A stretch of 64,000 nt of DNA from NCBI RefSeq assembly GCF_008369115.1, contig NZ_VOAZ01000002.1:434001-498000 (forward strand), given 5' to 3'. Positions within the stretch are counted from its first letter, which is position 1, and each line of letters begins with the position of its first letter. The notes beneath the pieces were generated by a model. The model was not told the origin of the DNA. It made no database searches and saw only the letters and a list, made by a program, of their open reading frames with translations. Of this stretch, positions 32,995-42,737 are shown one piece after another. A program made the translations under genes and the position numbers. This DNA comes from Psychrobacter sp. ANT_WB68. Its GTDB lineage: Bacteria; Pseudomonadota; Gammaproteobacteria; Pseudomonadales; Moraxellaceae.

Positions 32995-34938
32995 ATGCGC
33001 CAATGGATTGCGTTAAGTTTACTGTGTATGAGTACGTTGTTGCTGCCGATATCAGCGTCCGCAGCTTGCGCCGCACCCATCAAATTTGGCGCGCTGACAT
33101 GGGAGAGCGGTCAGTTTATCTCTGGGGTACTTAAATACATCGTTGAAGATGGCTACGATTGTACGATTGAAGAGGTGCCGGGTGCCGGTCCTGCGCTTGA
33201 GACGGCATTGTCACAAAATGATATTCAAGTGATTGGAGAGCAGTGGGTTGGACGCTCGCCAATCATGGAGCAAGCCATTGCAAAAAATAAAGTAGCAGTC
33301 ATCGGCGATACGCTGAAGGGCGGCGCGACCCAAGGTTGGTATGTACCCAAATATGTCCTAGACGAAAACCCAGGTCTACGCAGTTATCAGGATTTACCCA
33401 AGTATGCTGAGCTGTTTAAAGATCCTGAAGAGCCAAGCAAGTCACGCTTTATGAACTGTCCATCTGGTTGGACGTGTGAGGTTTTTAATACTCGCCTGCT
33501 TAAAAATACGGGTTTGGATAGTATTTTTAACAATGCCCATCCCGGAACGGGTGCGGCGCTTGATGCCGAGATTGCATCTGCTTTTGAACAGCATAAACCG
33601 CTATTATTTTACTACTGGCAGCCCACGGGCTTGATGGCAAAGTATGACTTTGCACCATTAGCATTTCCTGATCATGACGACGCTTGCTGGCAAGACTTGC
33701 TACTCGCCGATGGCACAGCCAACTGCGTCTCTGGATTTCCGGTATCTCCTTTAGGTATCGCGGTATCGACACCATTTATTGAGTCTAATCCCGAGCTGGC
33801 TGATGTCTTTAAAAAGGTTCAGTTTAGTTCCGATGAGCTCAACGGCGCTATCTTAGAGATGAGTGAGAGTAAGCGCAGTGGTGATGAGCAAGCCTTAACG
33901 TTTTTGCGTGAGAATCCGAGCGTGTGGCAAGCGTGGTTATCTGATGAAGCAGCCACCAGTCTTGCTGCGAAGTTAGGTATTAGCCTAACAGGCGATGCTG
34001 TTGCTAATACTGGCGTCGGTAATAATAGTGCAGCCAGTGATAAACCATTTAGCCTCTCGTCGAGCTTTCCTTCTTGGTCGCTTGAGACCCCGCTTAATAA
34101 TACATTAGCAAGCACTGTTCAAAACTACGGTGACGTATTCCGTACTATCAGTACGGTGGCGTTAACCTATCTGTTGCTACCCATTGAGCGTCTATTAACG
34201 GTTATTCCGCCTTGGTTAATCATTGCGCTTGTGACGGTGTTGGCATGGTTTGGTGTGCGTAAGATTTGGTTTGCGCTGGCATGCGGGGCAGGGTTATTCC
34301 TCATTGGTGCATTTGGATTATGGGACGCTTTGATTGATACTTTTGCCCTGCTCATCGTATCAGTGTTGGTGACGGTAGTGGTCGGTATTCCCATTGGCAT
34401 TGCTATGTCGGGTAGTAAAATCCTTCGCAAGATTGTGACGCCGATACTAGATGTGATGCAGACCATGCCAAGCTTTGTCTATCTGATACCGGTGCTGATG
34501 CTGTTTGGGATTGGTAAAGTGCCTGCGCTATTTGCCACTATTATTTATGCCTTGCCGCCCCTAATTCGCCTGACAACTTTGGGAATTACGCAAGTCAATC
34601 ATGAGATGGTAGAGGCGGGGCGCTCATTTGGTAGCACACACTTGCAGCTACTCATCTGGATCAAATTACCGCAAGCGCTGCCTAGTATCATGGCGGGTAT
34701 TAACCAAGCGGTAATGATGTCGCTGTCTATGGTGGTACTAGCTTCTATGATTGGCGCACCTGGTCTTGGTGAAGATGTATTGCAGTCTATCCAAACGCTC
34801 AATATCGGTCAGGGCTTGCAAGCAGGCACGGCAATTGTCATCGTTGCTATTATCATTGACCGTATCACGCAAGCGTTTGGTCAAGGTAAGCGTGCTCGGC
34901 AAAAAACCATCGACGCTGGCAGACATCCTATTGGTTAA
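32995..34938 (+). CDS. Glycine betaine/proline ABC transporter, fused binding protein and permease
   Basis: A 647-residue fusion. A signal peptide (residues 1-23, ending SASA) leads into an OpuAC-type binding domain (about 24-330) with IKFGALTWESGQFIS, NDIQVIGEQWVGRSP and GYSGMTC-like PSGWTCEVFNTRLL. After a linker comes a ProW-type permease (about 375-640) with PIGIAMSGSKILRKIV, DVMQTMPSFVYLIPVLMLFG and the EAA loop region MVEAGRSFGSTHLQLL with IKLPQALPSIMAGINQ. A TAGGAT ribosome-binding site precedes it. The ATPase gene follows at once. Binding domain first and permease second is the reverse of OpuABC of Lactococcus, where the permease comes first. Confidence 0.9.
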   Translation: MRQWIALSLLCMSTLLLPISASAACAAPIKFGALTWESGQFISGVLKYIVEDGYDCTIEEVPGAGPALETALSQNDIQVIGEQWVGRSPIMEQAIAKNKVAVIGDTLKGGATQGWYVPKYVLDENPGLRSYQDLPKYAELFKDPEEPSKSRFMNCPSGWTCEVFNTRLLKNTGLDSIFNNAHPGTGAALDAEIASAFEQHKPLLFYYWQPTGLMAKYDFAPLAFPDHDDACWQDLLLADGTANCVSGFPVSPLGIAVSTPFIESNPELADVFKKVQFSSDELNGAILEMSESKRSGDEQALTFLRENPSVWQAWLSDEAATSLAAKLGISLTGDAVANTGVGNNSAASDKPFSLSSSFPSWSLETPLNNTLASTVQNYGDVFRTISTVALTYLLLPIERLLTVIPPWLIIALVTVLAWFGVRKIWFALACGAGLFLIGAFGLWDALIDTFALLIVSVLVTVVVGIPIGIAMSGSKILRKIVTPILDVMQTMPSFVYLIPVLMLFGIGKVPALFATIIYALPPLIRLTTLGITQVNHEMVEAGRSFGSTHLQLLIWIKLPQALPSIMAGINQAVMMSLSMVVLASMIGAPGLGEDVLQSIQTLNIGQGLQAGTAIVIVAIIIDRITQAFGQGKRARQKTIDAGRHPIG

Positions 34939-34970
34939 TTATTAATCATAAAGACAAAATGAGAACCATC

Positions 34971-35885
34971 ATGAATCATATTCAATTGGAAAATATCAGC
35001 AAGATTTATAATGCCAATAGCTCGCAAGCACAATCGGCATTGGCGTTACTGGCTGAGGGTATGGATAGCATTGCGGTTAAAGAGCAAACGGGCTATTCGG
35101 TGGGGCTATATGATATCAATCTAGCGATTGAAGCGGGCGAGCTGCATTGTATTATGGGCTTGTCTGGCTCAGGGAAATCAACCTTGATACGCCATATCAA
35201 TCGTTTGATTGATCCGACCAGTGGCAAGATATGGGTTGATACGGCTATTAATGCTAAAGAATCTGCGACTGAAATGCTTTCTAATTTAGCGGTTACAACC
35301 AACAATGAATTGCTAACAGAAAATGAGAAATCATCTTCTACTATCAATATCTTGGACCTCAACGATAAAGAGTTACAGCATTATCGCCAGCAAACAATCA
35401 GCATGGTTTTTCAGCATTTTGGTTTAGTGCCGCATATGACGGTGATGCAAAATGTCGCCTATGGTTTGCGTGTGCGTAAAATGAGTATCAAGGAGCGCCA
35501 TGAGGTTGCAAGATATTGGCTTAATGAAGTTGGGCTACCAAACCTAGAAAATAGTTATCCTGATGAATTGTCTGGGGGTATGCAGCAGCGTGTCGGGCTG
35601 GCGCGTGCTTTGGCAACCGACAACCCGATATTACTGATGGATGAAGCATTTTCCGCACTTGATCCACTTATTCGTGCGCAGCTGCAAGATCAGTTGCTTG
35701 ATTTACAAGCACGACTAAACAAAACCATCGTCTTTATCACTCATGATATTGATGAAGCGGTTAAGGTCGGTCAGCGCATCAGTATTTTAAATGGTGGGCG
35801 TTTGGTACAAACTGGTACCACCAGTGATTTACGTCATCATCCAGCTGATGATTATGTTGCTCAGTTTATGCGTGCAAAAAGTTAA
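34971..35885 (+). CDS. Glycine betaine/proline ABC transporter ATPase
   Basis: ProV/OpuAA-like ATPase, 304 residues from the Met at 34971 (a Met at 34959 is also possible). Walker A is GLSGSGKSTLIRHI, Q-loop MVFQHFGLVPHMTV, signature ELSGGMQQRVGLARAL, Walker B ILLMDEAFSALDPL and a switch His in ITHDIDEAV. A Ser/Asn/Glu-rich insert of about 35 residues separates Walker A from the Q-loop. The C-terminal CBS pair of ProV and OpuAA, which senses ionic strength, is absent. It lies 32 bp after the fused permease gene, the same operon. Confidence 0.92.
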   Translation: MNHIQLENISKIYNANSSQAQSALALLAEGMDSIAVKEQTGYSVGLYDINLAIEAGELHCIMGLSGSGKSTLIRHINRLIDPTSGKIWVDTAINAKESATEMLSNLAVTTNNELLTENEKSSSTINILDLNDKELQHYRQQTISMVFQHFGLVPHMTVMQNVAYGLRVRKMSIKERHEVARYWLNEVGLPNLENSYPDELSGGMQQRVGLARALATDNPILLMDEAFSALDPLIRAQLQDQLLDLQARLNKTIVFITHDIDEAVKVGQRISILNGGRLVQTGTTSDLRHHPADDYVAQFMRAKS

Positions 35886-36435
35886 TTCACTCATGCGTTG
35901 GCTTCGTTCTATGACTCATTTCTTCTAATTTTGCTTGTGTAATCAAATTGACTTTAGGCGTTCAATCAATAGGTAAGGGATTGATTGCCTTAAAGATATT
36001 GATTTTCCTTTCATTTATCCTCATATAAAAGTGACTAATCACTCATTATTGGTTCCATCATTTCTCTATATCTATTTTTTATATCAACACTCTTACGGCG
36101 TTGTCAAAAAAGTGTATCAACCGCTTATTTACTATTAAAGTAAACTCCACTAGCGATGTATACTATTAAGTTAGTCTAATGCAGATAATGGTATTCTCTT
36201 TATCGCATTGTCCTATAAACATACTATTGGCATACAAATACGCTTCTCAGGGCTTTTACGTAAGATTCACTATTTTCGTTCGACTGCCTTTATTTAGATA
36301 CAGCGTGTTTGGCTTATATATGACTCTCAACCCATTTACTTTTAATGGAATTCATTCTACTAGCCGCTACTGAACACCCTTAGCCTCCGTTAAATACTAA
36401 GCGTATACTCGCAAGACTGCGTAAAAGGACTCATC
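35886..36435. other. Intergenic region, betaine operon / msrAB
   Basis: 550 bp, AT-rich. The 64-codon frame at 36179-36373 has no ribosome-binding site or family features and is not called. TATACT-like boxes occur near 36160 and 36405 but without good -35 partners. No terminator hairpin was found after the ATPase gene. Confidence 0.5.
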
Positions 36436-38274
36436 ATGCTACATGATAAACAAAATAATATGCCTCATAAAAAAAATCGTCAGTATGAGAACAGCAATGC
36501 TAGTGATTTGGCACAAGAATCGCCACGTGTGGCAGCGCGTTGGTTAAAAAACGTTAGTGCTTTTGGGGTAACGACGGTACTAAGTGCGGGGATATTGGTT
36601 GCTTGTGGGCAAATGAGCAGTGCGGATAATAATGCCAGCAGCAGCGCCAATGCAAGTAGCAAAAATAGCGGCGTAAAAAGCTCACGTGATATGTTGCCAT
36701 CTGACATGCTTGGGCAAATGCAGTCGTTGCCGCAATTGACCAATGGTTTGGGCAAAACAGGTTCTGCGGTCATTGATCCTAATAAACCAACCTTGGTTAA
36801 ATTTTGGGCGAGTTGGTGTCCGCTCTGCCTAGGGACACTCGAAGAGACAGAAAAATGGCGTACTGATCCAAAATTTTCTGACTTAAATGTCGTCACTGTG
36901 GCAAGCCCTGGTCATCTTAATGAAAAAACAGATAAGGATTTCAGCAGTTGGTATGCAGGCGTGCAAGCTGATTATCCAAAATTGCCCGTATTATCTGATG
37001 CCTCAGGCGAGCTGATTAATAAGCTTGGAGTGCAAGTGTATCCAAGCTGGGCGATACTCGATAAAAAAGGCAACTTGGTACATTTGGTAAAAGGTAATAT
37101 GTCAGCAGAGCAAGCTTATGCCCTTGCTGAAAATGCTGATAATGACTTTGCCGAGCTAAAAGCGGGTAATGCCAAACCGGCAAATGCACAAGTATTAGAT
37201 AGTAACAGTAAGATTGAAACCATCAAGCAAAAAGATGGCGTCTACTATAACGATAAAGGTAAGGCGATTAATACGCGCTCAATTTATCTGGCTGGCGGCT
37301 GTTTCTGGGGCGTCGAAGCTTATATGGAGCGTGTTGAAGGTGTCGTCGATGCGGTATCAGGCTATGCCAATGGTGATACAGCCAATCCAAGTTATGAGCA
37401 AGTGATTCGTGGCTCAGGTCATGCCGAGACGGTTAAAGTCACCTATGATGCCGATAAAACTGATCTCGATACTATTTTGAAATACTACTTGCGCGTGATA
37501 GATCCAACCAGCTTAAACAAACAAGGCAATGATCGCGGTGTCCAGTATCGTTCGGGCGTTTATTACACCAACAAAGAAGATAAAGCAGTGATTGATGCCG
37601 CTCTCAAGCGCGTCCAAAGTCAGTATAAACAAAAAGTTGTGGTGGAAAATGAGCCGCTGGATAACTTTTACTTGGCTGAAATGTACCATCAAGATTATCT
37701 GGCAAAAAATCCAAATGGTTATTGCCATGTGGACTTAAGTCTTGCTGATGATAAGCCTGAGGGCACAGCGCGCACTAAGCTTGCACCTGTCAGTACGGTC
37801 GCTGAAACTTTAGATCCTAAGCGCTACGCTGGCTTTGATAAAGGCGCTCTGAAGAATACCTTGACCAAAGCGCAATATAATATCACGCAAGATGCCGGTA
37901 CTGAGCGCGCTTTTAGTCATGAATATGATGACTTGTTTGCGCCTGGTATTTATGTTGATGTTGTAAGCGGTGAGCCGTTATTCTTGTCAACGGATAAATA
38001 TCAATCCGGTTGCGGTTGGCCGAGCTTTACCAAGCCTATTGATATGCAAGTGATTACCCAGCACGACGATATGGCCTTTAATATGGTGCGTACCGAGGTT
38101 CGTTCACGGGTAGCAGACTCGCACTTAGGTCATGTCTTCCCTGATGGCCCAAAAGATCGTGGTGGCCTGCGCTATTGCATCAATGGCGGTGCCTTACAGT
38201 TTATTCCAGTCGATGTGATGCCGCAGTCAGGCTATGCGCCATTAGTGAAGTTGGTTAAGCCTGTAAAACCTTAA
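36436..38274 (+). CDS. msrAB: Thioredoxin-MsrA-MsrB fusion lipoprotein
   Basis: Three-domain methionine sulfoxide repair protein of 612 residues, like PilB/MsrAB of Neisseria. The N-terminal helix ends in the lipobox LVAC (Cys57), so it is probably an anchored periplasmic lipoprotein. Thioredoxin domain with [15 protein letters not shown] (Cys128, Cys131). MsrA with [20 protein letters not shown] (Cys289) and the [15 protein letters not shown] loop. MsrB with [13 protein letters not shown] and [13 protein letters not shown] (Cys581), plus [11 protein letters not shown]. The thioredoxin domain would recycle both reductases without a separate donor. AAAGGA precedes the ATG and a terminator follows. 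Confidence 0.93.
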   Translation: MLHDKQNNMPHKKNRQYENSNASDLAQESPRVAARWLKNVSAFGVTTVLSAGILVACGQMSSADNNASSSANASSKNSGVKSSRDMLPSDMLGQMQSLPQLTNGLGKTGSAVIDPNKPTLVKFWASWCPLCLGTLEETEKWRTDPKFSDLNVVTVASPGHLNEKTDKDFSSWYAGVQADYPKLPVLSDASGELINKLGVQVYPSWAILDKKGNLVHLVKGNMSAEQAYALAENADNDFAELKAGNAKPANAQVLDSNSKIETIKQKDGVYYNDKGKAINTRSIYLAGGCFWGVEAYMERVEGVVDAVSGYANGDTANPSYEQVIRGSGHAETVKVTYDADKTDLDTILKYYLRVIDPTSLNKQGNDRGVQYRSGVYYTNKEDKAVIDAALKRVQSQYKQKVVVENEPLDNFYLAEMYHQDYLAKNPNGYCHVDLSLADDKPEGTARTKLAPVSTVAETLDPKRYAGFDKGALKNTLTKAQYNITQDAGTERAFSHEYDDLFAPGIYVDVVSGEPLFLSTDKYQSGCGWPSFTKPIDMQVITQHDDMAFNMVRTEVRSRVADSHLGHVFPDGPKDRGGLRYCINGGALQFIPVDVMPQSGYAPLVKLVKPVKP

Positions 38275-38301
38275 TTATGAATGTTGGTAATTAACCTTAT
38301 G

Positions 38302-38335
38302 AAAAGACGTTAAGCATATGTTTAGCGTCTTTTTT
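38302..38335 (+). terminator. msrAB terminator
   Basis: AAGACGTTAAGC pairs with GTTTAGCGTCTT (two G-U) around ATAT, then T-run. Confidence 0.85.
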
Positions 38336-38490
38336 ATGCTGTATGCGTTGAGCAAAAATGTGATAACAACACGATGGATGATTTTATTATCGTTGTATTT
38401 TTGCTGTTATGGCTGTTGAATTATGAAAAACGAGACAAACTTCGTTATACTCAAAATCTTAGTGTTTTCTATTATCAGTATTCTGATAGT

Positions 38491-38512
38491 TACCTATACC
38501 TATACCTATACC
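38491..38512 (+). repeat. Short CCTATA tandem repeat
   Basis: Three exact CCTATA units plus a partial fourth, about 57 bases before pncB. It could vary in length and alter the spacing of promoter elements; no promoter boxes are clear. Confidence 0.7.
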
Positions 38513-38568
38513 CATTCCGTCGCTGAATTTGTTTGGCGGCTTTTCATTTTTGCATTTAAGGCTGTAAC

Positions 38569-39822
38569 ATGACCGTTACTCATACTTTGAAATCTACATC
38601 TTTTGAACCCATTATTACTTCTTTACTTGATAACGACTTGTATAAATTCACGATGCTACAGGCAATGCTGCATCAGTTTCCGCAGACACATGGGGTTTAC
38701 CGTTTCCGCTGCCGCAATAACGAAGATACGCTTTATCCATTGGCTGATATCAAAGACGATCTAGAGAAACAACTAGACAGCTTGTGTGAGTTGCGATTTT
38801 TAGAAGATGAGTTGGAATATTTACGTAAGTTGCGATTTATGCGCTCAGATTTCGTTGACTACCTTGAATTGTTTAAACTGAAGCGTCGTTTTATCAAGGT
38901 TAGTATCGACGACAAAGGCCGTTTATGTATAGATATCGAAGGGCCGATGATTCAGGCCATGTTCTTTGAAGTATTCGTACTCGCGATCGTTAATGAGCTG
39001 TATTTCAATGCTTTGGCAAATGCTAGTGTGATTGAAGAAGGGCAGCGTCGTCTGGATGACAAGGTGGCGCTGTTGCATCGTTATGCAGAACAACAAGAAA
39101 ATTATAGCCGTGATAAACCGACACCACCGTTTATCGTTGCTGATTTTGGGACTCGTAGACGTTTTAGTAAAGTTTGGCAAGCTCATGTGGTTGAGACTTT
39201 GCATCATGCCGAACCAAAAATCGTGAGCGGTACCTCCAACGTTTATTTAGCAAAAAAACTCGGAATGACACCAATTGGTACGATGGCACATGAGTTTATG
39301 CAGGCATTTCAGGCGTTGGATGTGCGTTTGCGTGATTCGCAAAAAGCCGCGCTTGAAGCATGGGTACATGAATATCGTGGTGATCTAGGTATTGCGCTGA
39401 CCGATGTGGTTGGCATGGATGCATTCTTGCGCGACTTTGACTTGTATTTTGCCAAGCTTTTCGATGGCCTGCGTCATGATAGCGGTGACCCGTATATCTG
39501 GGGTGACAAGGCGATTGCTCATTATAAAAAGCTTAAAATAGATCCAAGAACCAAGATTTTAACCTTTAGTGATGGCTTAGATTTGAATACGGCTTGGGAT
39601 TTACATCAATACTTTAAAGGTCAGATAAAAACCAGCTTTGGTATTGGCACTAACCTCACCAATGACATGGGTATCACACCGATAAATATCGTCCTAAAAT
39701 TGATTGAATGCAACGGTCAGCCAGTTGCTAAGCTGTCTGATAGCCCAGGCAAGACCATGATCAACAACGATACGTATCTTGCCTATTTGCGCCAAGTATT
39801 TGAGGTGGATGAACCCGAATAG
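38569..39822 (+). CDS. pncB: Nicotinate phosphoribosyltransferase
   Basis: NAD salvage: nicotinate + PRPP to nicotinate mononucleotide. The 417-residue protein has [33 protein letters not shown] [59 protein letters not shown] and [14 protein letters not shown], all conserved in PncB. Start MTVTHTL; an AAGG-like sequence lies nearby. It converges with xseB. Confidence 0.95.
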   Translation: MTVTHTLKSTSFEPIITSLLDNDLYKFTMLQAMLHQFPQTHGVYRFRCRNNEDTLYPLADIKDDLEKQLDSLCELRFLEDELEYLRKLRFMRSDFVDYLELFKLKRRFIKVSIDDKGRLCIDIEGPMIQAMFFEVFVLAIVNELYFNALANASVIEEGQRRLDDKVALLHRYAEQQENYSRDKPTPPFIVADFGTRRRFSKVWQAHVVETLHHAEPKIVSGTSNVYLAKKLGMTPIGTMAHEFMQAFQALDVRLRDSQKAALEAWVHEYRGDLGIALTDVVGMDAFLRDFDLYFAKLFDGLRHDSGDPYIWGDKAIAHYKKLKIDPRTKILTFSDGLDLNTAWDLHQYFKGQIKTSFGIGTNLTNDMGITPINIVLKLIECNGQPVAKLSDSPGKTMINNDTYLAYLRQVFEVDEPE

Positions 39823-39829
39823 AAATGGC

Positions 39830-40075
39830 TTAGCTGTCGCTATGCTCTGTTTTATCTTCTTCGGCTAAGGCTGCATCTAGTGCTTGCTGTACCGCATTGA
39901 TGCGAGTCTCGCAAACGCGGTAAGCAGCAATCGACTCTTCAACCGTTGTCATTAAATTGTCAATATCTGGCTCGTCTTGTTGTTGTAGTTCAGCAGCATT
40001 GGTTTTTAGAATATCGTAAGCGGCCTTAAAGGTTTTTGGGGCGGCTTTTTTACGTCGGCGAGTAGGGGTTGTCAT
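39830..40075 (-). CDS. xseB: Exodeoxyribonuclease VII small subunit
   Basis: 81 residues with FKAAYDILKTNAAELQQQ and a helical core VEESIAAYRVCETRINAVQQ that fits XseB. The opening is basic (TTPTRRRKKAAPK). It lies 58 bp downstream of xseA on the same strand, and the two subunits form one enzyme. Ends 7 bp from the pncB stop on the other strand, so the convergent genes nearly touch. Confidence 0.9.
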   Translation of the reverse strand: MTTPTRRRKKAAPKTFKAAYDILKTNAAELQQQDEPDIDNLMTTVEESIAAYRVCETRINAVQQALDAALAEEDKTEHSDS

Positions 40076-40133
40076 AAGGTTTCCTAATATCTAAGGTAAA
40101 AGTAATAAATAATCGTGGAGTTTTATAATAGGG

Positions 40134-41678
40134 TTAGGTTGAAGCTTCTGTAAATTCTGTGGGCTTCTTATCCATCTTAATGTCAATAATCTGTGCTTTT
40201 GCTTTGCCGTCTTTTAAGACAATATATACCGTTTGCTCAGTATAAAGCTGCGCACTGCTGGTCAGTATTTGCTTGTTTTTTTCATCAGTAAGCATGGTAT
40301 AGCCTTGCTTCAGCACACGAGAAGGACGATGCAGTAACACAATATCCCGCAGATGCTCGCTGTCACGCTGTGCTTGTGCCAACTGCTGCTGAGCACTTTG
40401 CATAATCGTCTTATGATGAGTTTTACTATCAGTAGCGGTGACTGCTAGTCGCTGATAAGCAGAAGCTTGAGTTTGTACGTACAAATCGCTGGTTAGTCTG
40501 GCTGCTTGCTTTACTTGGCGCTGAGCGCTTTGCTGAATACTACGCCACGCATAGTCACTGTCTTTTTGTAATGCGGTTAATTGGCCAATCGTTTGCGATT
40601 GTATGTGGCTTAACTGACGCGCTGTTTGTTGCTCAGCGCTGCTTAGTTGGTGCTTGGCGGCTTGTTTAATGTGTGCTTGGTATTGCATCGTCTGAGTAAC
40701 AAGCTGTGCTAAATGTGCCATGATAGCCGCAATCACTTTTGATGGGGTATCAAAGCTAGTGTGTGCGACTTCATCCAAGATAACTTTGTCACGCTCATGC
40801 CCAATGCCGACCCAGACGGGTACAGGTTGCTCGGCAACGAGAGCAGCAAGTTCATAGTCATTGAGATACGCCAAATCACCAACGGCACCGCCGCCACGGA
40901 TAATGACCAATAAATCTGGCAGGCGCTGATAAGTGTCAAAAAACTGCTGCTGGGCGCTGACGATGGCTTGACGGATTTCGCTTGGAGCATGATTGCCCTG
41001 AAACGTGGCGTTATGATAATGGAAATGACAGGCACCTGTGCGAGCTAAGCGATCAGCATCGGCTTGAAAATCTCCCAATCCTGCAGCTTTTTCAGGAGCA
41101 ATGACCAACACATGCTCGATATCAAATGGGGTAGGCCACTGCTGATTCAGGTTTAATAACCCTTCTCCCGTCAAGCGATCAACCATCTCCGCATATTGCC
41201 GTGCCAAATCGCCTAAAGTATAGCTGGGGTCAATATCTTCAATGGTAAGAGAGAATCCATATTGCGCATGGAAGCCTGCCGATACTTTGAGCAATACGGT
41301 CAAATCACGGTCAAGGGGCATGCCAGTTGCGCGCTCAAACTTTGCCAAGACGCGTGCCGCTTTAAAGCGCCAAAGGTTACCGCGGCAGCTAGCAATAACT
41401 TTACCCTCGTCATCTTTTTCTGCCAGCTCAAAATAATAATGCCCACCTTTGCTAGACAGATTACGAATTTCTGCTTTGACCCATACCCGGTGATTAAAGG
41501 TCTGTTTAATAACCATGTCAACTGCTGACAAATAATCACTAAGGCGCAAGACCGTATCTTCTAAATTGACTTCGAGACTATTTTCTTGCTCAGCCAGTTC
41601 GGCCTCCAAGGTTGCTAAATCTTTGGCAGGCGTTAATACCTTAGCTTGTTTAGTATGTGACAGGTTGGGTTTGCGCAT
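40134..41678 (-). CDS. xseA: Exodeoxyribonuclease VII large subunit
   Basis: Catalytic subunit of the ATP-independent single-strand exonuclease VII (514 aa). An OB-fold begins near residue 45 (LRLSDYLSAVDMVIKQTF, VWVKAEIRNLSSKGGHYYFE). The catalytic domain has PFDIEHVLVIAPEKAAGLGD, DLLVIIRGGGAVGDLAYLND, WVGIGHERDKVILDEVAH and DTPSKVIAAIMAHL, followed by a long Gln-rich coiled coil and GYTMLTDE near the C-terminus. It has about 45 extra polar residues at the N-terminus. Upstream ribosome-binding site is weak. Confidence 0.94.
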   Translation of the reverse strand: MRKPNLSHTKQAKVLTPAKDLATLEAELAEQENSLEVNLEDTVLRLSDYLSAVDMVIKQTFNHRVWVKAEIRNLSSKGGHYYFELAEKDDEGKVIASCRGNLWRFKAARVLAKFERATGMPLDRDLTVLLKVSAGFHAQYGFSLTIEDIDPSYTLGDLARQYAEMVDRLTGEGLLNLNQQWPTPFDIEHVLVIAPEKAAGLGDFQADADRLARTGACHFHYHNATFQGNHAPSEIRQAIVSAQQQFFDTYQRLPDLLVIIRGGGAVGDLAYLNDYELAALVAEQPVPVWVGIGHERDKVILDEVAHTSFDTPSKVIAAIMAHLAQLVTQTMQYQAHIKQAAKHQLSSAEQQTARQLSHIQSQTIGQLTALQKDSDYAWRSIQQSAQRQVKQAARLTSDLYVQTQASAYQRLAVTATDSKTHHKTIMQSAQQQLAQAQRDSEHLRDIVLLHRPSRVLKQGYTMLTDEKNKQILTSSAQLYTEQTVYIVLKDGKAKAQIIDIKMDKKPTEFTEAST

Positions 41679-41818
41679 AATAATAGACCAAAGGTGAGGA
41701 GTTTTAAAAACGGCTGCTTATAGTTGTATATTTATAGTCTGGTTATTTGTAGACTGATGGCGATGTGCTAAACATTAGATAGGGTAGTTTACCCCAAAAG
41801 TGTCTGTACAAAAAGAGA

Positions 41819-41868
41819 AGCCAATAAGTCAGCGATTAATATACTATCTTATCGCTGACTTATTGGCT
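41819..41868 (-). terminator. 18-bp perfect hairpin downstream of the lipoprotein gene
   Basis: AGCCAATAAGTCAGCGAT and its exact complement flank a 14-base loop. On the minus strand it is followed by TTCTCTTTTTG, a loose T-tract. It is probably the lipoprotein gene terminator, though the stem is unusually long and perfect for one. Confidence 0.55.
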
Positions 41869-41901
41869 AAAGGCTAAATAGCAGCCATGTTCTTAATAAT
41901 A

Positions 41902-42270
41902 TTATTGGCAACGGAAATTAATCATATACTCATAATCATCTTTACGTGACAAGTCTGGTGAGCCAGTACCAAAGATTGAACCGATGACTGCACCTGCTTG
42001 CCCAATCATACGACCAGTTTGCTCATTTAAAATACCATTATATTTTACGTTATCCTCGACGATAATGACCTGCTTGTTTCCGCAGGTTTTTTGTGCGCTG
42101 TTGATCGCATTTTGCTGCGCTTTTACTTTGGTATCAGCAATGCCAGTGGTTTCATAAAGAGAGTTAGCACGCTGGATAACCGGTGAAGAAGGCGTGCTTT
42201 GGCAAGCGCTTAACGCCAGTGCCGCCGCTAACGTCGCTGTTAAAGTCGCGGTTTTATTAAAAGTAATCAT
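41902..42270 (-). CDS. Small lipoprotein, unknown function
   Basis: 122 residues. A signal sequence ends in the lipobox ALSAC (Cys about 23), and the mature part has AQQNAINSAQKTCGNKQVII, GRMIGQAGAVIGSIFGTGS (a glycine-zipper-like stretch) and a C-terminal Cys. The start at 42270 has GAGGAAAC; the longer frame to 42342 lacks a ribosome-binding site. Two Cys besides the lipid one could form a disulfide. Function unknown. Confidence 0.8.
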   Translation of the reverse strand: MITFNKTATLTATLAAALALSACQSTPSSPVIQRANSLYETTGIADTKVKAQQNAINSAQKTCGNKQVIIVEDNVKYNGILNEQTGRMIGQAGAVIGSIFGTGSPDLSRKDDYEYMINFRCQ

Positions 42271-42737
42271 AACTGTTTCCTCATTCCTATCTGTGGAACA
42301 TAAAAAGTAAGTATCTAATTTATACAGAGTTATACAAATCAAGTTAAAAAAATACTGGGCTAGTATTGCCTCAGCTATTAGGTCATCTTAAAAATAATGT
42401 CTAAAAACATGCCACTTAACAATATGTCGCTAACAAACAGTATGAATTTAACTCATTCCTGTATTGAGTGTCTAGGCGGTTATTGTGTGTGGTATTGCGC
42501 TTATATTGCAGACTAAAGTTGGTATAAAGTAAAGAGAATACTCTATAGTCATAGAGTGGCTGTGCACTCAAGCTATTTAAAGGTTCTCTGTGATATTTAA
42601 TGATTATCTTTTAGTCGCTCATCTCCCATATTTATCAAAAAAATGTCACAGACGTCAGCCATACACAGCAAATCACTTGAAATATAAACCATATCTAGGA
42701 TAATTGGACTATTCATTCTTAATTAGTAAGTAACTCT
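42271..42737. other. Divergent intergenic region, lipoprotein / hydrolase
   Basis: 467 bp, AT-rich, without credible ORFs. It must hold both promoters. I saw TATAAA near 42529 but no convincing paired boxes. Confidence 0.5.

Noticed and set aside
36179..36373. 64-codon ORF before msrAB
   Set aside because: No ribosome-binding site, odd composition and no family features in a 550-bp AT-rich spacer.
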